Made by a program: the position numbers and the translations under genes. Shown here piece by piece: positions 41,697-50,796 of a DNA stretch of 64,000 nt. The stretch is from Amycolatopsis sp. cg9 (GTDB lineage Bacteria; Actinomycetota; Actinomycetes; Mycobacteriales; Pseudonocardiaceae): positions 8,726,501-8,790,500 of the forward strand of contig NZ_CP166850.1 of assembly GCF_041346945.1 (NCBI RefSeq), read 5' to 3'. Below the pieces are notes generated by a model. That model worked only from the letters and a program-made list of their open reading frames with translations, ran no database searches and was not told where the DNA came from. Position 1 is the stretch's first letter, and the number at the start of each line of letters is the position of its first letter.

Positions 41697-42959
41697 ATGT
41701 CCTCGACAACGCACCCGTTCGCCCACCTGAGCGCGGACCAGCTCGCCGAACTCGCCCGCGAGTTCGACGCCATCCACGACCACGTGCGCGCCGACCTCGG
41801 TGAGCGCGATCGCCGGTACATCAAGGGAGTCATCCGGCTGCACCGGCAGATCGCGGTCGCCGGGCGGGCCCTGCTGCTCGGCTCCCGGTCCAAAGTGGCC
41901 TGGACCGCGGGCACCGGCTGCCTGGCCGTCGCGAAGATCCTCGAAAACATGGAAATCGGGCACAACGTCCTGCACGGCCAGTGGGACTGGATGAACGACC
42001 CGTACATCCATTCGTCCACTTGGGACTGGGACACCGCCTCGACGGCCGCGGCGTGGAAGCACTCGCACAACTACATCCACCACACCTACACCAACATCCG
42101 CGGCAAGGACAAAGACCTCGGCTACGAGATCATGCGCATCGACCCGCACCAGAAGTGGCACCCCGCGTACCTGGCGCAGCCGTTGTACAACCTGCTGCTG
42201 ATGGCGTTCTTCGAATGGGGCGTCGCGGTGCACGACATGGACGTCGAAGCGATCCGCGCCGGCGAGAAGCCGCTGAAGGACGTGTGGCACGACATCAAGG
42301 GCATCTCGGGCAAGGCCCGCGACCAGATCCTGAAGGACTACGTCGGCTGGCCGCTCGTGAGCGCGCTCGCCGCGACCGCCGTGGGCCGGCTCGTGAAGCC
42401 CGAACCCCGCTCGCGGCGCCGGGTCCTGGCCGACCGGGCCCGTGGCCGGGGGTTCAAGGGCGCGGTCCGGGCGCAGCTCGCCGCCGTCCGGAAGGAAGGC
42501 GGCGGCACGTTCGCCGCGACGTTCTGGGCCGACTTCACCGCGAACATCATCCGCAACCTGTGGGCGCACTCGATCATCTTCTGCGGCCACTTCCCCGACC
42601 AGACCTACACGTTCAGCCAGGACGAGGTCCGCGACGAAACCCGCGGCGGCTGGTACGTCCGCCAGCTCGTCGGCGCGGCGAACATCACCGGCTCCCCGCT
42701 GTTCCACCTGCTCAGCGGCAACCTCGGCTACCAGGTCGAGCACCACCTGTTCCCCGACATGCCGAGCAGCCGCTACGCCGAGATCGCGCCGCGGGTCCGG
42801 GACATCTGCCGGCGCTACGGCCTGCCGTACAACACCGGCCCGCTGTCCCGCCAGCTCGGCACGGTGCACCGCACGATCCTGCGCCTGGCCTTCCCCGGCG
42901 GAAAGCCGCGCCCGAAGCCCGGCCCCTACCGCGGCGACGAGGTGGCCCGCGCGGCCTGA
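41697..42959 (+). CDS. desA3: DesA3-like membrane acyl-CoA desaturase
   Basis: The protein is 420 residues from ATG 41697, behind GAAAGGGAAC. The three histidine boxes of membrane di-iron desaturases are present: HNVLHGQ, HSHNYIHH and QVEHHLF. Hydrophobic segments lie near 70-90 and 160-175, with shorter ones later. By similarity to mycobacterial DesA3 it should insert a delta-9 double bond into stearoyl-CoA to give oleoyl chains, using electrons from the reductase encoded upstream. Regulation by membrane fluidity or acyl-CoA supply through a TetR-type repressor is inferred from the operator. Confidence 0.92.
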   Translation: MSSTTHPFAHLSADQLAELAREFDAIHDHVRADLGERDRRYIKGVIRLHRQIAVAGRALLLGSRSKVAWTAGTGCLAVAKILENMEIGHNVLHGQWDWMNDPYIHSSTWDWDTASTAAAWKHSHNYIHHTYTNIRGKDKDLGYEIMRIDPHQKWHPAYLAQPLYNLLLMAFFEWGVAVHDMDVEAIRAGEKPLKDVWHDIKGISGKARDQILKDYVGWPLVSALAATAVGRLVKPEPRSRRRVLADRARGRGFKGAVRAQLAAVRKEGGGTFAATFWADFTANIIRNLWAHSIIFCGHFPDQTYTFSQDEVRDETRGGWYVRQLVGAANITGSPLFHLLSGNLGYQVEHHLFPDMPSSRYAEIAPRVRDICRRYGLPYNTGPLSRQLGTVHRTILRLAFPGGKPRPKPGPYRGDEVARAA

Positions 42960-42969
42960 GCGGCGCCGG

Positions 42970-45882
42970 TCAGCGGGCGCCGAGGGCCCGGAACCCGTCG
43001 GCGTAGGCGCAGAGTTCCGCCCGATCGAGGTTGGTCTTCGTCTTGAGGCTGGACACGTGCTTCTCCACGGTCTTCGGCGAAATGTGCAGCCGCCGGGCGA
43101 TCTCCTGGTTGCCGAGGCGTTCCGACAGCAACCGCAGGACGTCGAACTCCCGGGTCGTCACCCGCGCGCGCTGCAGCTGTGCCGGCAGGTGCTCGAAGCC
43201 GGTCCGCCGCTGCACGACCGGCGCCCCGGCGGACCGCAGCAACGCCCGGCAGGCGCGGGCCGCGGCCTGGACGCCGGCGTCGTGGAAGTACTCCTCCGCG
43301 GCACGCAGCCAGCCGACCGGGTCGCCCCAGCCGTCGGCGATCGCGGCTTCGGCGACCAGGCGGGAACCGAGGTGCCGGGCGACCGGGAAGGGTTCGGACG
43401 CCCGGAGCGCTTCGGCGAAGGCCGCGGCGGCCGCTTCGCCGTCCCCCTTCCGCCCGAGCAGGACCGCCTCGGCGAAGCAGGTGAACTGGCGGTTCCAGCG
43501 CGGGCGGCTGTCGGGGTGGGCCGCCCGCTCGCGCACCTCGCGCACCGTCACCGCGCCGTCGAGGGCACGCAGGAGCAGCGCCACGCCCCGGGGACCGGCC
43601 AGCGGGAACGACCCGGGAAACCGGTCGAGGTAACCGGCCGCGGCGGACAGGTCCCGGACGGCCCGGTCGCGGTCTTCCTCCAGCAGCGCGCAGAACGCCC
43701 GGGCGAGGCCGAGGACCAGCGCCATCTCCGCTTGGCCGTCGCCGCCGCACCGCAGGAAGCCGTCGATGGCGTGCTCCATGCCCGGCCGGTCGCCCTGGTG
43801 GGCGGCCGAGACCGCGCGGATGGCGTGCAGGTAGCGCACCAGGTCCACGAGCTGGAACCGCGTCGCCGTGCGGACGTCTTCGTCGAGCAGCCCGGCGGTG
43901 CCGTCGAAGGCACCGCGCAGCACCCGGCCGTAGAACAGCAGGATCGCGTCGGCCATCAGGCCCACGGTGACGGCACCGGTCTGCCCGGCTTCCTCGCGCG
44001 CGAGCTCGAGGACGTGCCCGTCGCCGCCGAAGACGATCCGGTGCCCGCCCAGCCGCAGCAGCACGTGGGCGCGCCAGACCGGCAGGCGGTGCCGTTCGGT
44101 GAGGGCCCGCGCGCGCTCGTAGCACGCTTCGGCTTCGTCCAGCGAGTCTTCGCGGGCCACGCAGGCGAGCGCGAGCAGCGCCTGGCACGCGATGACCGGC
44201 TCGTCGTGGCTTTCGGCGTGGGCGAGCGCACGCTGCGCCAGCCGGTGCGCGGCGCCGATGCGCTCGGCCCCGTCCAGTTCGACCAGCACGTTCGCCTCGA
44301 CGGCGTCGATGGCGGCGTGGGGTGCCCCGAGCGGCGGGCCGCCCGCCAGTTCGCGCGCGGCGGCCACCTCGGCCGCGGCCGTCTCGAACTGGCCGCCGAG
44401 GTAGGCGGCCCAGGCGAGGCCGACGTGCAGGGCGATGGCGCGTTCGGAGGTGCCCAGCTCGACGAACCTCGGGGCGTACGAAGCCGCGTGGTCGAACCGC
44501 CCGGCTTCGCCCAAGGCGAGGACGAGCGCTTCCAGCACTTCGCCGCGCAGGTCGAGGTCGGGGTCGCCGAGCAGCAGGGCGTCGGCCTTGGTGAGCAGGT
44601 CGACGGCGGTGTCCGCGCCGCCGCGGGCGAAGGCGGCGTTGCCCGCCCTTGCGAAGAGCCGCCCGGCCGCCGGCTCGTCCCCGGCGGCCAGGCGCAGCGA
44701 GGCCGCGAGTGGGCACCAGTCCCCGGGCAGCCCGGGGTGGACCGCTGCGACGGCGTCGGCCGCACGTGCGGCGAGCCGGGCGAGGGTCACCGGGTCGTGC
44801 AGGGACCGCAGCGCGTCGACGGTGAGCGCGTGCCGGAAGGAGTACCAGCCGGCGGGCTCGGTTTCGGGTTCGATCAGCTGACCGGCGATCGCCGAGCGGA
44901 CGAACGCGAGGGTGGTCCGCTCGTCGGCGTCCGCCGCGCGGCAGGCGACCTCGAGGGAGAACCGGAGCCCGAGCACGGCCGCGTGGGACAGCACGCTCCG
45001 CGCGCCCGCGTCCATCTGCTCCGCCCGCCGGGCGATGCCGGCGCTCAGCGCCGTGGGGACGACCGGGAGCACCTCGGCGATGCGCCAGCGCCCGCCGACT
45101 TCGGTGAGCACGTCGTCGCGGACCATCTGGTAGAGCAGCTCTTCGACCGCGAGCGGGTTCCCGGCGCTGAGCCGGAACAGGCAGTCGGCCACCTCGTCGG
45201 GCACGCCGGAAACCGCAGTGCCGAGGCAGCCGGCGATCAGCTCATGGACGTGCGCCCGGTCGAGCCAGGCGAGTTCGAGGACGGTGCAGCGACCGCGCTG
45301 GGCGGCGGCCGAAGCCATCCCGAGCGTCGCCGGTGCATCGTGCCGCGCCGTCGCCACCACGAGGAGCCGGGTCCCGGCCAGGGAGCCGGCCAGGTAGTCG
45401 AGGACGAACAACGACTCGGCGTCGGCGTCGTGCAGGTCGTCGAGGAGCAGCACGCACCCCTCGTCCCGGCTGACGACGGTGAGCAGCCGCAGGGCGGCCT
45501 CGGCCACGGTCAGGGGCGAAAGCTGGTAGCCGCGGTGGCTTTCCCGCCACCAATCCGGCACGAGCGCGCCGAGCGCGGGCAGGTACGGGTCGAGCTCGGC
45601 GGTCAGGACGTCCCCGCCCGAGCGCGCCAGCGACAGCAGCGCCTCGGTGAGCAGGCGGTAGGGCACCGGCGGCCCGACCGAGCCGCGCCGGCCGCGAAGC
45701 ACCCGGGCGCCCTCGGCGCCGGCGGTCGCCGCCAGTTCGTCGGCCAGCCGGGACTTGCCGATCCCGGCGTCGCCGAGCAACAGCGCCAGCTCGCCCGAGC
45801 CGTTCCGCGTCCGCTCCCACGCCTCACACAAGCACTGGACCTCGCGGCGCCTGCCGACCAGCTGCGGTGCTCTCAGCAGCAT
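42970..45882 (-). CDS. LAL-type LuxR regulator (large ATP-binding)
   Basis: The protein is 970 residues. Walker A is GDAGIGKS at 37-44 and Walker B is CVLLLDDLHDAD near 143. A long region of TPR-like helical repeats follows, and a LuxR helix-turn-helix occupies the last ~65 residues (TTREFDVLRLLSERLGNQ, then ISPKTVEKHVSSLK). LAL proteins are ATP-dependent activators often found in actinobacterial specialised-metabolite clusters. The start is ATG 45882. It lies 19 bp downstream of the 60-residue peptide gene on the same strand, so the two are likely co-transcribed, and the peptide or the divergent genes at 46410 could be its targets. Confidence 0.93.
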   Translation of the reverse strand: MLLRAPQLVGRRREVQCLCEAWERTRNGSGELALLLGDAGIGKSRLADELAATAGAEGARVLRGRRGSVGPPVPYRLLTEALLSLARSGGDVLTAELDPYLPALGALVPDWWRESHRGYQLSPLTVAEAALRLLTVVSRDEGCVLLLDDLHDADAESLFVLDYLAGSLAGTRLLVVATARHDAPATLGMASAAAQRGRCTVLELAWLDRAHVHELIAGCLGTAVSGVPDEVADCLFRLSAGNPLAVEELLYQMVRDDVLTEVGGRWRIAEVLPVVPTALSAGIARRAEQMDAGARSVLSHAAVLGLRFSLEVACRAADADERTTLAFVRSAIAGQLIEPETEPAGWYSFRHALTVDALRSLHDPVTLARLAARAADAVAAVHPGLPGDWCPLAASLRLAAGDEPAAGRLFARAGNAAFARGGADTAVDLLTKADALLLGDPDLDLRGEVLEALVLALGEAGRFDHAASYAPRFVELGTSERAIALHVGLAWAAYLGGQFETAAAEVAAARELAGGPPLGAPHAAIDAVEANVLVELDGAERIGAAHRLAQRALAHAESHDEPVIACQALLALACVAREDSLDEAEACYERARALTERHRLPVWRAHVLLRLGGHRIVFGGDGHVLELAREEAGQTGAVTVGLMADAILLFYGRVLRGAFDGTAGLLDEDVRTATRFQLVDLVRYLHAIRAVSAAHQGDRPGMEHAIDGFLRCGGDGQAEMALVLGLARAFCALLEEDRDRAVRDLSAAAGYLDRFPGSFPLAGPRGVALLLRALDGAVTVREVRERAAHPDSRPRWNRQFTCFAEAVLLGRKGDGEAAAAAFAEALRASEPFPVARHLGSRLVAEAAIADGWGDPVGWLRAAEEYFHDAGVQAAARACRALLRSAGAPVVQRRTGFEHLPAQLQRARVTTREFDVLRLLSERLGNQEIARRLHISPKTVEKHVSSLKTKTNLDRAELCAYADGFRALGAR

Positions 45883-45901
45883 CCACGGCTCCGGAGTCCG
45901 T

Positions 45902-46084
45902 TCAGCTGTGGAACCCGCACTGGCCGCGGGCCGAAGGGTTGCCGTCGCAGTAAAGGCTCAAGGTGTCGGCGTCCACGCGCGGCTTGCGCCCGTTCAAGGC
46001 GGCGTTGCGTTCACCGGTCGTGCGCACGGCGGGCAGCCGGACTTCGCCGATGACGTCGTCCGCGACCAAGCTTTCGAGTTCCAT
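45902..46084 (-). CDS. 60-residue peptide with two C-terminal cysteines, precursor-like
   Basis: ATG 46084 stands six bases after a strong GGAGGGG ribosome site. The peptide starts MELESLVADDVIGEVRLP, has a basic middle (GERNAALNGRKPRVDAD) and ends LYCDGNPSARGQCGFHS. The acidic front and Cys-containing end resemble a leader-core arrangement of a ribosomal peptide precursor. No modifying enzyme such as a lanthipeptide synthetase, YcaO or radical SAM protein is in the window. It heads the transcript of the LAL regulator. A signalling peptide or a small metal-binding protein are alternatives. The gene call rests on the ribosome site and position. Confidence 0.55.
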   Translation of the reverse strand: MELESLVADDVIGEVRLPAVRTTGERNAALNGRKPRVDADTLSLYCDGNPSARGQCGFHS

Positions 46085-46409
46085 CCGAGACCCCTCCCCT
46101 GGGTACGCGACGACCTGGTCGCGCGGTGGACATCTTGCCGGAATCAGCCGCGCTTGGCCAGTGTCCGGCACGAGCGGATTACGCCGTTCGGGTCATCGAT
46201 CCCGCCTGCGGCCGCGGGAATCCGGGGGTGTTTCCCCTACCGCGCCGGGGGCGTGCCCGGTGAAGCTGATCAAGCCCCAGGGGGGCGGACGGAGGTCCGA
46301 GGCCTGCTCAAGTGCTGGAACCACCATTCCGGGACCAGCTGCTAGGTCCCGTCCGGGAACCGCGGAACCGGCACTGGGGGGCCGGTTCCGCACCGTCGAG
46401 AGGGGGAAC
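46085..46409. other. 325-bp divergent intergenic region
   Basis: No gene is visible here. It separates the peptide/LAL transcript from the gene at 46410. A GGGACC/GGTCCC inverted repeat (46331-46336 and 46345-46350) flanks a TAGGTC-like hexamer and could be an operator for the rightward promoter. A second imperfect repeat surrounds TTTCCCCTACCGCGCCGGGG near 46230. These are possible LAL binding sites. Confidence 0.4.
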
Positions 46410-47450
46410 GTGCAGCGACCCGACGACGTCCGGTGGCCGGTGCGCGTCGCGCGCGCCGTGCTTCACGCGCAAGCCACCGGTACCTTGATCGCGCAGTACG
46501 GCCTGGTCGAGCGGGCCTGGCCGGCGGCGCTGCCCGCGGTGCCCGCCACGAGGCTGGGCGTGCAGGCGAACTGCCTCACCGACGTCGGCGTCCGCGGCAT
46601 GGACGAGGCGGCGGTGTTCCTCGCCGAACACCTGAAGCTGCAGGGGCTGCCCGAGGCGGGCGAACCGGTCGAGCGGCTCTCCGCCGGCGGCTGGGCGGCC
46701 CGGCACGCGGCGGGCGAGCACTCCGACGCGGACTTCTGCGCCGTGATCGACGCCCAGGCCTGCTTCGCGGGCGCGTGGGCCACCGCGCGGGAACTGGTGT
46801 CGGCCGTCCTCGAGTCGGGCGGCCCCCCGCGTTCCCCGGGCGCGCTCCTGTACGCGGCCGTGGTCGCGGGCGGCGAAGCCAACCCACCGGTGCCCGCGGC
46901 GGAGTTGTTCGCCCTGGCGGGGAAAGCCGCCGCGCGGGAGGCCGACGCCCTGCTCGTGGACCTGCGCCTGGCGGCGTACACCTTGAAACGGCTCAGCCAT
47001 CCGCCGGGCGCGCTCGGCAGGCTCGCCGGCCTCGTGCGCGGCACCGGGGACGCCGAGCGCCGGCACGCGCTCTCGCCGGCGGACGCGGCGACCGTGCGCG
47101 CGCTGGCGATGAACCTGGAAGCGTTGGCACTGCTGAAAAAAGCGGCCGCCGCGGTCCGCACCCTCGAGGACAACCTGGCCGAGAACCGCGCCGGCCACCC
47201 CGAGTCGGTCGGCGAAACCCTGTCGATCGCCGCCTACTTCCACTACCGGGAGCAGGACCTGACCCGCGCGCTCGAGCTGATCGCCGAGGCCTACCGCCTG
47301 GTCCGGCGGGACGGCGCGCCGGACCGCCTCCGCGGCTGCCGCAAGATCGCCGTGGCGGCGCTGCACTGCGGCGGGCGGACGGCCGAGGCCGAACAGGTGC
47401 AGCTCCGCATGGCGCGGGACCCGCTCGGGTTCGACGAAGAGATCCGGTGA
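46410..47450 (+). CDS. Uncharacterised alpha-helical repeat protein
   Basis: The protein is 346 residues from GTG 46410, behind AGAGGGGGAAC. It is soluble and Ala/Leu/Arg-rich, and made of helical pairs; the last third has TPR-like periodicity (SVGETLSIAAYFHYREQDL, then RALELIAEAYRLVRRDGAP). No enzymatic motif is evident. It is divergent from the peptide/LAL unit and is followed after seven bp by a small secreted protein gene. It might be an adaptor in the same peptide or regulatory system, but nothing in the sequence fixes a function. Confidence 0.7.
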   Translation: MQRPDDVRWPVRVARAVLHAQATGTLIAQYGLVERAWPAALPAVPATRLGVQANCLTDVGVRGMDEAAVFLAEHLKLQGLPEAGEPVERLSAGGWAARHAAGEHSDADFCAVIDAQACFAGAWATARELVSAVLESGGPPRSPGALLYAAVVAGGEANPPVPAAELFALAGKAAAREADALLVDLRLAAYTLKRLSHPPGALGRLAGLVRGTGDAERRHALSPADAATVRALAMNLEALALLKKAAAAVRTLEDNLAENRAGHPESVGETLSIAAYFHYREQDLTRALELIAEAYRLVRRDGAPDRLRGCRKIAVAALHCGGRTAEAEQVQLRMARDPLGFDEEIR

Positions 47451-47457
47451 GCTCCTG

Positions 47458-47772
47458 ATGTCCCGGGCCACGGCACTGGCCGGGGTCGCCCTGGTGGCCG
47501 CGGGACTGCTCACCGGCGCCGTGACCGCCGCGGCCGCGGCGACCGGGCCGGCCGAGGTGACGCTGTACACCGCCGAGGTGACCGTGACGAAGGTGGTCCC
47601 GTCCCGGGGCACCACGGGCCTGCGCACGGTGGAACTGGTGGTCGTCGTGACCCCGGTCGTCGTCCTGCGCCCCGCCCTCCGCCGTGCTCACGGCGGCCAC
47701 GGGCCGAACCGGGTGCGGAACTCGCCGAGCCTGTCGATGCGGCTGGTCAGCACGTCGTCGGCGGTGAGGTAG
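47458..47772 (+). CDS. Small secreted protein, convergent overlap with an FAH gene
   Basis: The frame from ATG 47458 encodes 104 residues. A signal peptide is clear (ATALAGVALVAAGLLTGAVTAAAA), followed by a Val/Thr-rich beta-type segment (AEVTLYTAEVTVTKVV, then VELVVVVTPVVVL) and an Arg-rich tail. The last 85 bp overlap the end of the hydrolase gene on the other strand, so the tail may be longer than the functional protein or a shift may exist. It begins seven bp after the helical-repeat gene. Function unknown; export is predicted from the signal peptide. Confidence 0.5.
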   Translation: MSRATALAGVALVAAGLLTGAVTAAAAATGPAEVTLYTAEVTVTKVVPSRGTTGLRTVELVVVVTPVVVLRPALRRAHGGHGPNRVRNSPSLSMRLVSTSSAVR

Positions 47773-48509
47773 CGCGGAGGTGTGCGGCGGTTGCCGACGC
47801 CGGCCGGGGTGCCCGTGAAGATCAGGTCGCCCGGCAGGAGCGGGCACACCGCCGAGAGCCGGGCCACCAGCTCCGGGACGGCGAAGACCATGTCCGCGAG
47901 CGACGCCCGCTGGACGACTTCGCCGTTCAGCAGGCAGGTGATCGTCGCGGCGGGGTCGACCTCGGTGACCAGGTGCGGGCCGGTGGGCCCGAAGCCGGGG
48001 AAGGACTTGGCCAGGGAGAACTGCGGCGGGTTCCCCAAGGCCTGGACCCGCCGCTCCGACAGGTCTTGCCCGACCGTGTACCCGGCGACGTGCTCCGGCG
48101 CGCGCTCGCGCGGGATCCGGTGCCCGCCCCGCCCGATCACCGCCACCAGCTCGACCTCCCAGTCGACCCGGTCGCCGGGGAGGCCGACCGTCTCGTGCGG
48201 ACCCGCGACGCACGTCGGGAACTTGGTGAACACCAACGGGTCCGCCGGGGGTTCGAAACCCGCCTCGGCCGCGTGCGGCGGGTAGTTGAGCGCCACCGCG
48301 AAGACCTGCCGGGGCCGCGGTACCGGTGCGCCCAGCAGCGCGGGGTCGTACGGGCTCCCGGCCGGCGCGGAGGGCGCCCACGCCGTGAACGCCGCCCAGT
48401 TCTCCAGGACGTCCATCGGATCCGGCCCGAAACCGCCCGCGTCGAAGACGTCGAGCGCCCGGTCGCCGGTGATCAGGACGGCGCGACCGGCCAGGTTCGC
48501 CAGGCGCAT
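47688..48509 (-). CDS. Fumarylacetoacetate hydrolase-family protein (second copy)
   Basis: The protein is 273 residues. The FAH C-terminal catalytic fold is recognisable: VFAVALNYPPHAAEAG, then VDWEVELVAVIG with the metal-binding Glu residues, and GDLIFTGTPAGVG. The start ATG 48509 overlaps the previous stop (TGATG). Such enzymes hydrolyse or decarboxylate beta-diketo or 2-hydroxymuconate-type acids in aromatic catabolism, using Mg or Mn. It is the last gene of a three-gene operon with another FAH and an AhpD-like protein. Confidence 0.88.
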   Translation of the reverse strand: MRLANLAGRAVLITGDRALDVFDAGGFGPDPMDVLENWAAFTAWAPSAPAGSPYDPALLGAPVPRPRQVFAVALNYPPHAAEAGFEPPADPLVFTKFPTCVAGPHETVGLPGDRVDWEVELVAVIGRGGHRIPRERAPEHVAGYTVGQDLSERRVQALGNPPQFSLAKSFPGFGPTGPHLVTEVDPAATITCLLNGEVVQRASLADMVFAVPELVARLSAVCPLLPGDLIFTGTPAGVGNRRTPPRYLTADDVLTSRIDRLGEFRTRFGPWPP

Positions 48510-49363
48510 CACCCGGCCCGCGTCCCGTGGGCGTCTTCCCAGGAGACGACCCGGTTGCGCAGCACGCCGAGCTTCTCGATCTCGGCCTCGACCACGTCGC
48601 CGGGCTTGAGGTAGTGGGCGAAGGGGTCGTCGGTGCTCGCGGCGACGCCGGCGACCGTGCCGGTGGTGATGAGGTCGCCGGCGCTGTAGACCTGCGGCGA
48701 GTGGTAAGCGACCAGCTCCGGGATCGACACGGACATCCGGGCCGTGTTCGACTTCTGGCGCACCTGGCCGTTCACCCGCAGCTCCATGTCCAGGTCGTGC
48801 GGGTCGCCGACCTCGTCCGCGGTGACGATGCACGGCCCGATCGGGCAGAACGTGTCGATGGCCTTGGCGAACGAGAAGACGCCCGACTCCATCTCGCGGC
48901 GCTGGATGTCGCGGGCGGTGATGTCGTTGAACACCAGGTACCCGGCGATGTGCTCCGCCGCCTGCTCGGCGGTGAAGAACTTGCCGGGCTTCCCGATCAC
49001 GACGGCCATTTCGAGCTCGTAGTCCAGCTCGTTCGTCAGGTGCGACGGGTACACGATCGCGTCGCCGGGACCGATGATCGCGTCGACGTTCTGGAAGAAC
49101 ACGATGCCCTTGTTGACCGGGTGCGACCAGTTGACCCGGGCGAGGTCGTCGTGGTGCTCGCGGAAGTTCCCGGCCGTGTGGAAGAACTTCTTCGGCACGA
49201 TCGGCGCGCGCAGGCGCACCTCGGACGCGCGGAAGCGGCGCCCGGTCTCGGGCACGCTCCCGCCGCGTTCGAAGAACTCGCGCGCCGAGGCGGTGTCGAG
49301 TTCCAGGACCAGGTCGTCGGCGAGGCGGCCGACCTGGCCGTCGTCGAAGGTCACGAGCTTCAC
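48509..49363 (-). CDS. Fumarylacetoacetate hydrolase-family protein (first copy)
   Basis: The protein is 284 residues from GTG 49363, overlapping the previous stop. It begins KLVTFDDGQVGRL, a typical FAH N-terminal strand region. The catalytic part has FFHTAGNFREHHDD, then LDYELEMAVVIGKPG with metal ligands, and GDLITTGTVAGVA. Having two different FAH proteins in succession suggests sequential steps, such as a hydrolase and a decarboxylase or isomerase, in one ring-cleavage route. The substrate cannot be read from the sequence. Confidence 0.9.
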   Translation of the reverse strand: MKLVTFDDGQVGRLADDLVLELDTASAREFFERGGSVPETGRRFRASEVRLRAPIVPKKFFHTAGNFREHHDDLARVNWSHPVNKGIVFFQNVDAIIGPGDAIVYPSHLTNELDYELEMAVVIGKPGKFFTAEQAAEHIAGYLVFNDITARDIQRREMESGVFSFAKAIDTFCPIGPCIVTADEVGDPHDLDMELRVNGQVRQKSNTARMSVSIPELVAYHSPQVYSAGDLITTGTVAGVAASTDDPFAHYLKPGDVVEAEIEKLGVLRNRVVSWEDAHGTRAG

Positions 49364-49926
49364 GGCTGCTCCACGGGGACGGTGACTCGGAAGACGCGCA
49401 GCTGGAGGGCCAGCGTCGCGTAGTAGCCCACCAGCGTGGTGAGCTCGACGGCCACGCGGTTGCCAATGGCCGGCACGGTCCCGGCGTAGGTCACGTCGTC
49501 GACGTCGCCGTCCAGCAGCGCGAAGACGAACCGCAGGGCCGCCGTCTCCCCCGCGTCGAGCCCGGCCGGCACCCGGCCCTCGCCGACCGCCGCGAGCTGG
49601 GCGCCGGTGGCCCCGGCGGCGCGGGCGGCGGGCTCGTGCGCGTACCGCTCGAACGCGCAGTCCCACCGCGCCGCCACCGCCAGGATCGCCAGCTCGCGGA
49701 CCCGGTCGCCGATCCCGGTCTCGTACCGCACGGCCGCGCCCAGCCGCTGCAGCGCCTGCCCGGCGGCCGGCGCGAACAGCATGGCGTTGAAGGGCCCGGT
49801 CAGCGCGCCCGCGGCGTCGGTGAGCGGGAACGGGCCGCCGGCGCGCGGGCCGCCGGTGATCGCGTCGCGGAGGGCCAGCTGGTCGCCGGTCAGTCCGGCC
49901 GGGGTCAACCCGGGCAGTCTCGTCAT
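49360..49926 (-). CDS. Carboxymuconolactone decarboxylase (AhpD-like) family protein
   Basis: The protein is 188 residues from ATG 49926. The all-helical CMD core is seen in GDRVRELAILAVAARWDCAFE followed by RYAHEPAARAAG. The CxxC pair of true AhpD peroxidases is absent, leaving one Cys near the W-D-C-A-F position, so it resembles lactone decarboxylase-type members more than peroxiredoxin reductants. It heads the operon with the two FAH genes, and the short upstream region (49927-50047) is shared with the divergent SDR operon. Confidence 0.88.
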   Translation of the reverse strand: MTRLPGLTPAGLTGDQLALRDAITGGPRAGGPFPLTDAAGALTGPFNAMLFAPAAGQALQRLGAAVRYETGIGDRVRELAILAVAARWDCAFERYAHEPAARAAGATGAQLAAVGEGRVPAGLDAGETAALRFVFALLDGDVDDVTYAGTVPAIGNRVAVELTTLVGYYATLALQLRVFRVTVPVEQP

Positions 49927-50047
49927 GCCCCGATCTCAGCAGCGCGGCCCGCGACCGAACGCCGGTCTGCCATTGAACGGCACGTCCGTTCCCGGTGCCG
50001 GGCCCGCGCGCTTAGCGTCGCCGTCAGGCCGGGAGTGAGGAGCGGGC

Positions 50048-50785
50048 GTGGACTGGCTGGGTCTTCGGGGCAAGCGCGCGCTGGTCGCCGGCGCGGGCGG
50101 GATCGGCGGTGCGGCCGCCCTCGCGCTCGCCGGCGCGGGCGCCGACGTGGCCGTCGCGGACCTCGACGTGGAGCGCCTCACCGGACTCGCCGCGCAGGGA
50201 ATCCGCACGATCCAGGCCGGTCTCACCGACGCCGGCGGCGGGCGCGAGTGCGTCGCCCGTGCCGACGAGCTGCTGGGCGGGCTGGACGTGTTCGTCCACG
50301 CGGTCGGCGTCAACGACCGGCGGCCGGTGCTGGAAACGCCGGACGACGTCTGGCGCGCGATCACCTCGGTCAACCTCGACAGCGCGTTCTGGACCGGCCG
50401 GGCCGCGGGCGCGCTGATGGTCGCCCGCGGGTACGGCCGGATCGTCTTCCTGTCCTCGGTCTCCGGCCTGCTCGCCCACCCGCACCACGCGCCCTACGCG
50501 GCCACCAAGGGCGCGGTCAACCAGCTCGCCCGGGTGATGGCCCGCGAGTGGGCCGCCTCCGGCGTCACGGTCAACGCCGTCGCGCCCGGTTACACCGAGA
50601 CCGGCCTGACCCGCGAGCACCTCGAAAAGCCGGGTGTCCGCGCCGGGCTCACCGCGCTCGTGCCGGCCGGGCGGCTGGGCACCCCCGGCGACCTGACCGG
50701 CCCGATCCTGTTCCTCTGCTCCGACCACGCCGCCTTCGTCACGGGACACGTCCTGTACGCCGACGGCGGCCGCACCCTCGTCTGA
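50048..50785 (+). CDS. Short-chain dehydrogenase/reductase
   Basis: The protein is 245 residues from GTG 50048, behind GTGAGGAGC. The NAD(P) loop is GAGGIGG (~14-20), followed by an Asp-ending second strand (VAVADLD) that favours NAD. The active site has SSVSG and YAATK, and the C-terminus shows YADGG. It is a classical SDR of the FabG type. It starts the rightward catabolic operon of two SDRs, an amidohydrolase and an alpha/beta hydrolase. It probably oxidises or reduces a hydroxyl/keto group in the same pathway as the divergent FAH enzymes. Confidence 0.93.
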   Translation: MDWLGLRGKRALVAGAGGIGGAAALALAGAGADVAVADLDVERLTGLAAQGIRTIQAGLTDAGGGRECVARADELLGGLDVFVHAVGVNDRRPVLETPDDVWRAITSVNLDSAFWTGRAAGALMVARGYGRIVFLSSVSGLLAHPHHAPYAATKGAVNQLARVMAREWAASGVTVNAVAPGYTETGLTREHLEKPGVRAGLTALVPAGRLGTPGDLTGPILFLCSDHAAFVTGHVLYADGGRTLV

Positions 50786-50796
50786 AGGAGTCCTTC

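Noticed and set aside
42961..42982. Terminator between the desaturase and LAL genes
   Set aside because: A CGGCGCC/GGCGCCG stem of only 7 bp overlaps the LAL stop; too weak to annotate.
45902..46084. Lanthipeptide or sactipeptide precursor call for the small peptide
   Set aside because: No modifying enzyme is found in the window, so only a neutral peptide description is supported.
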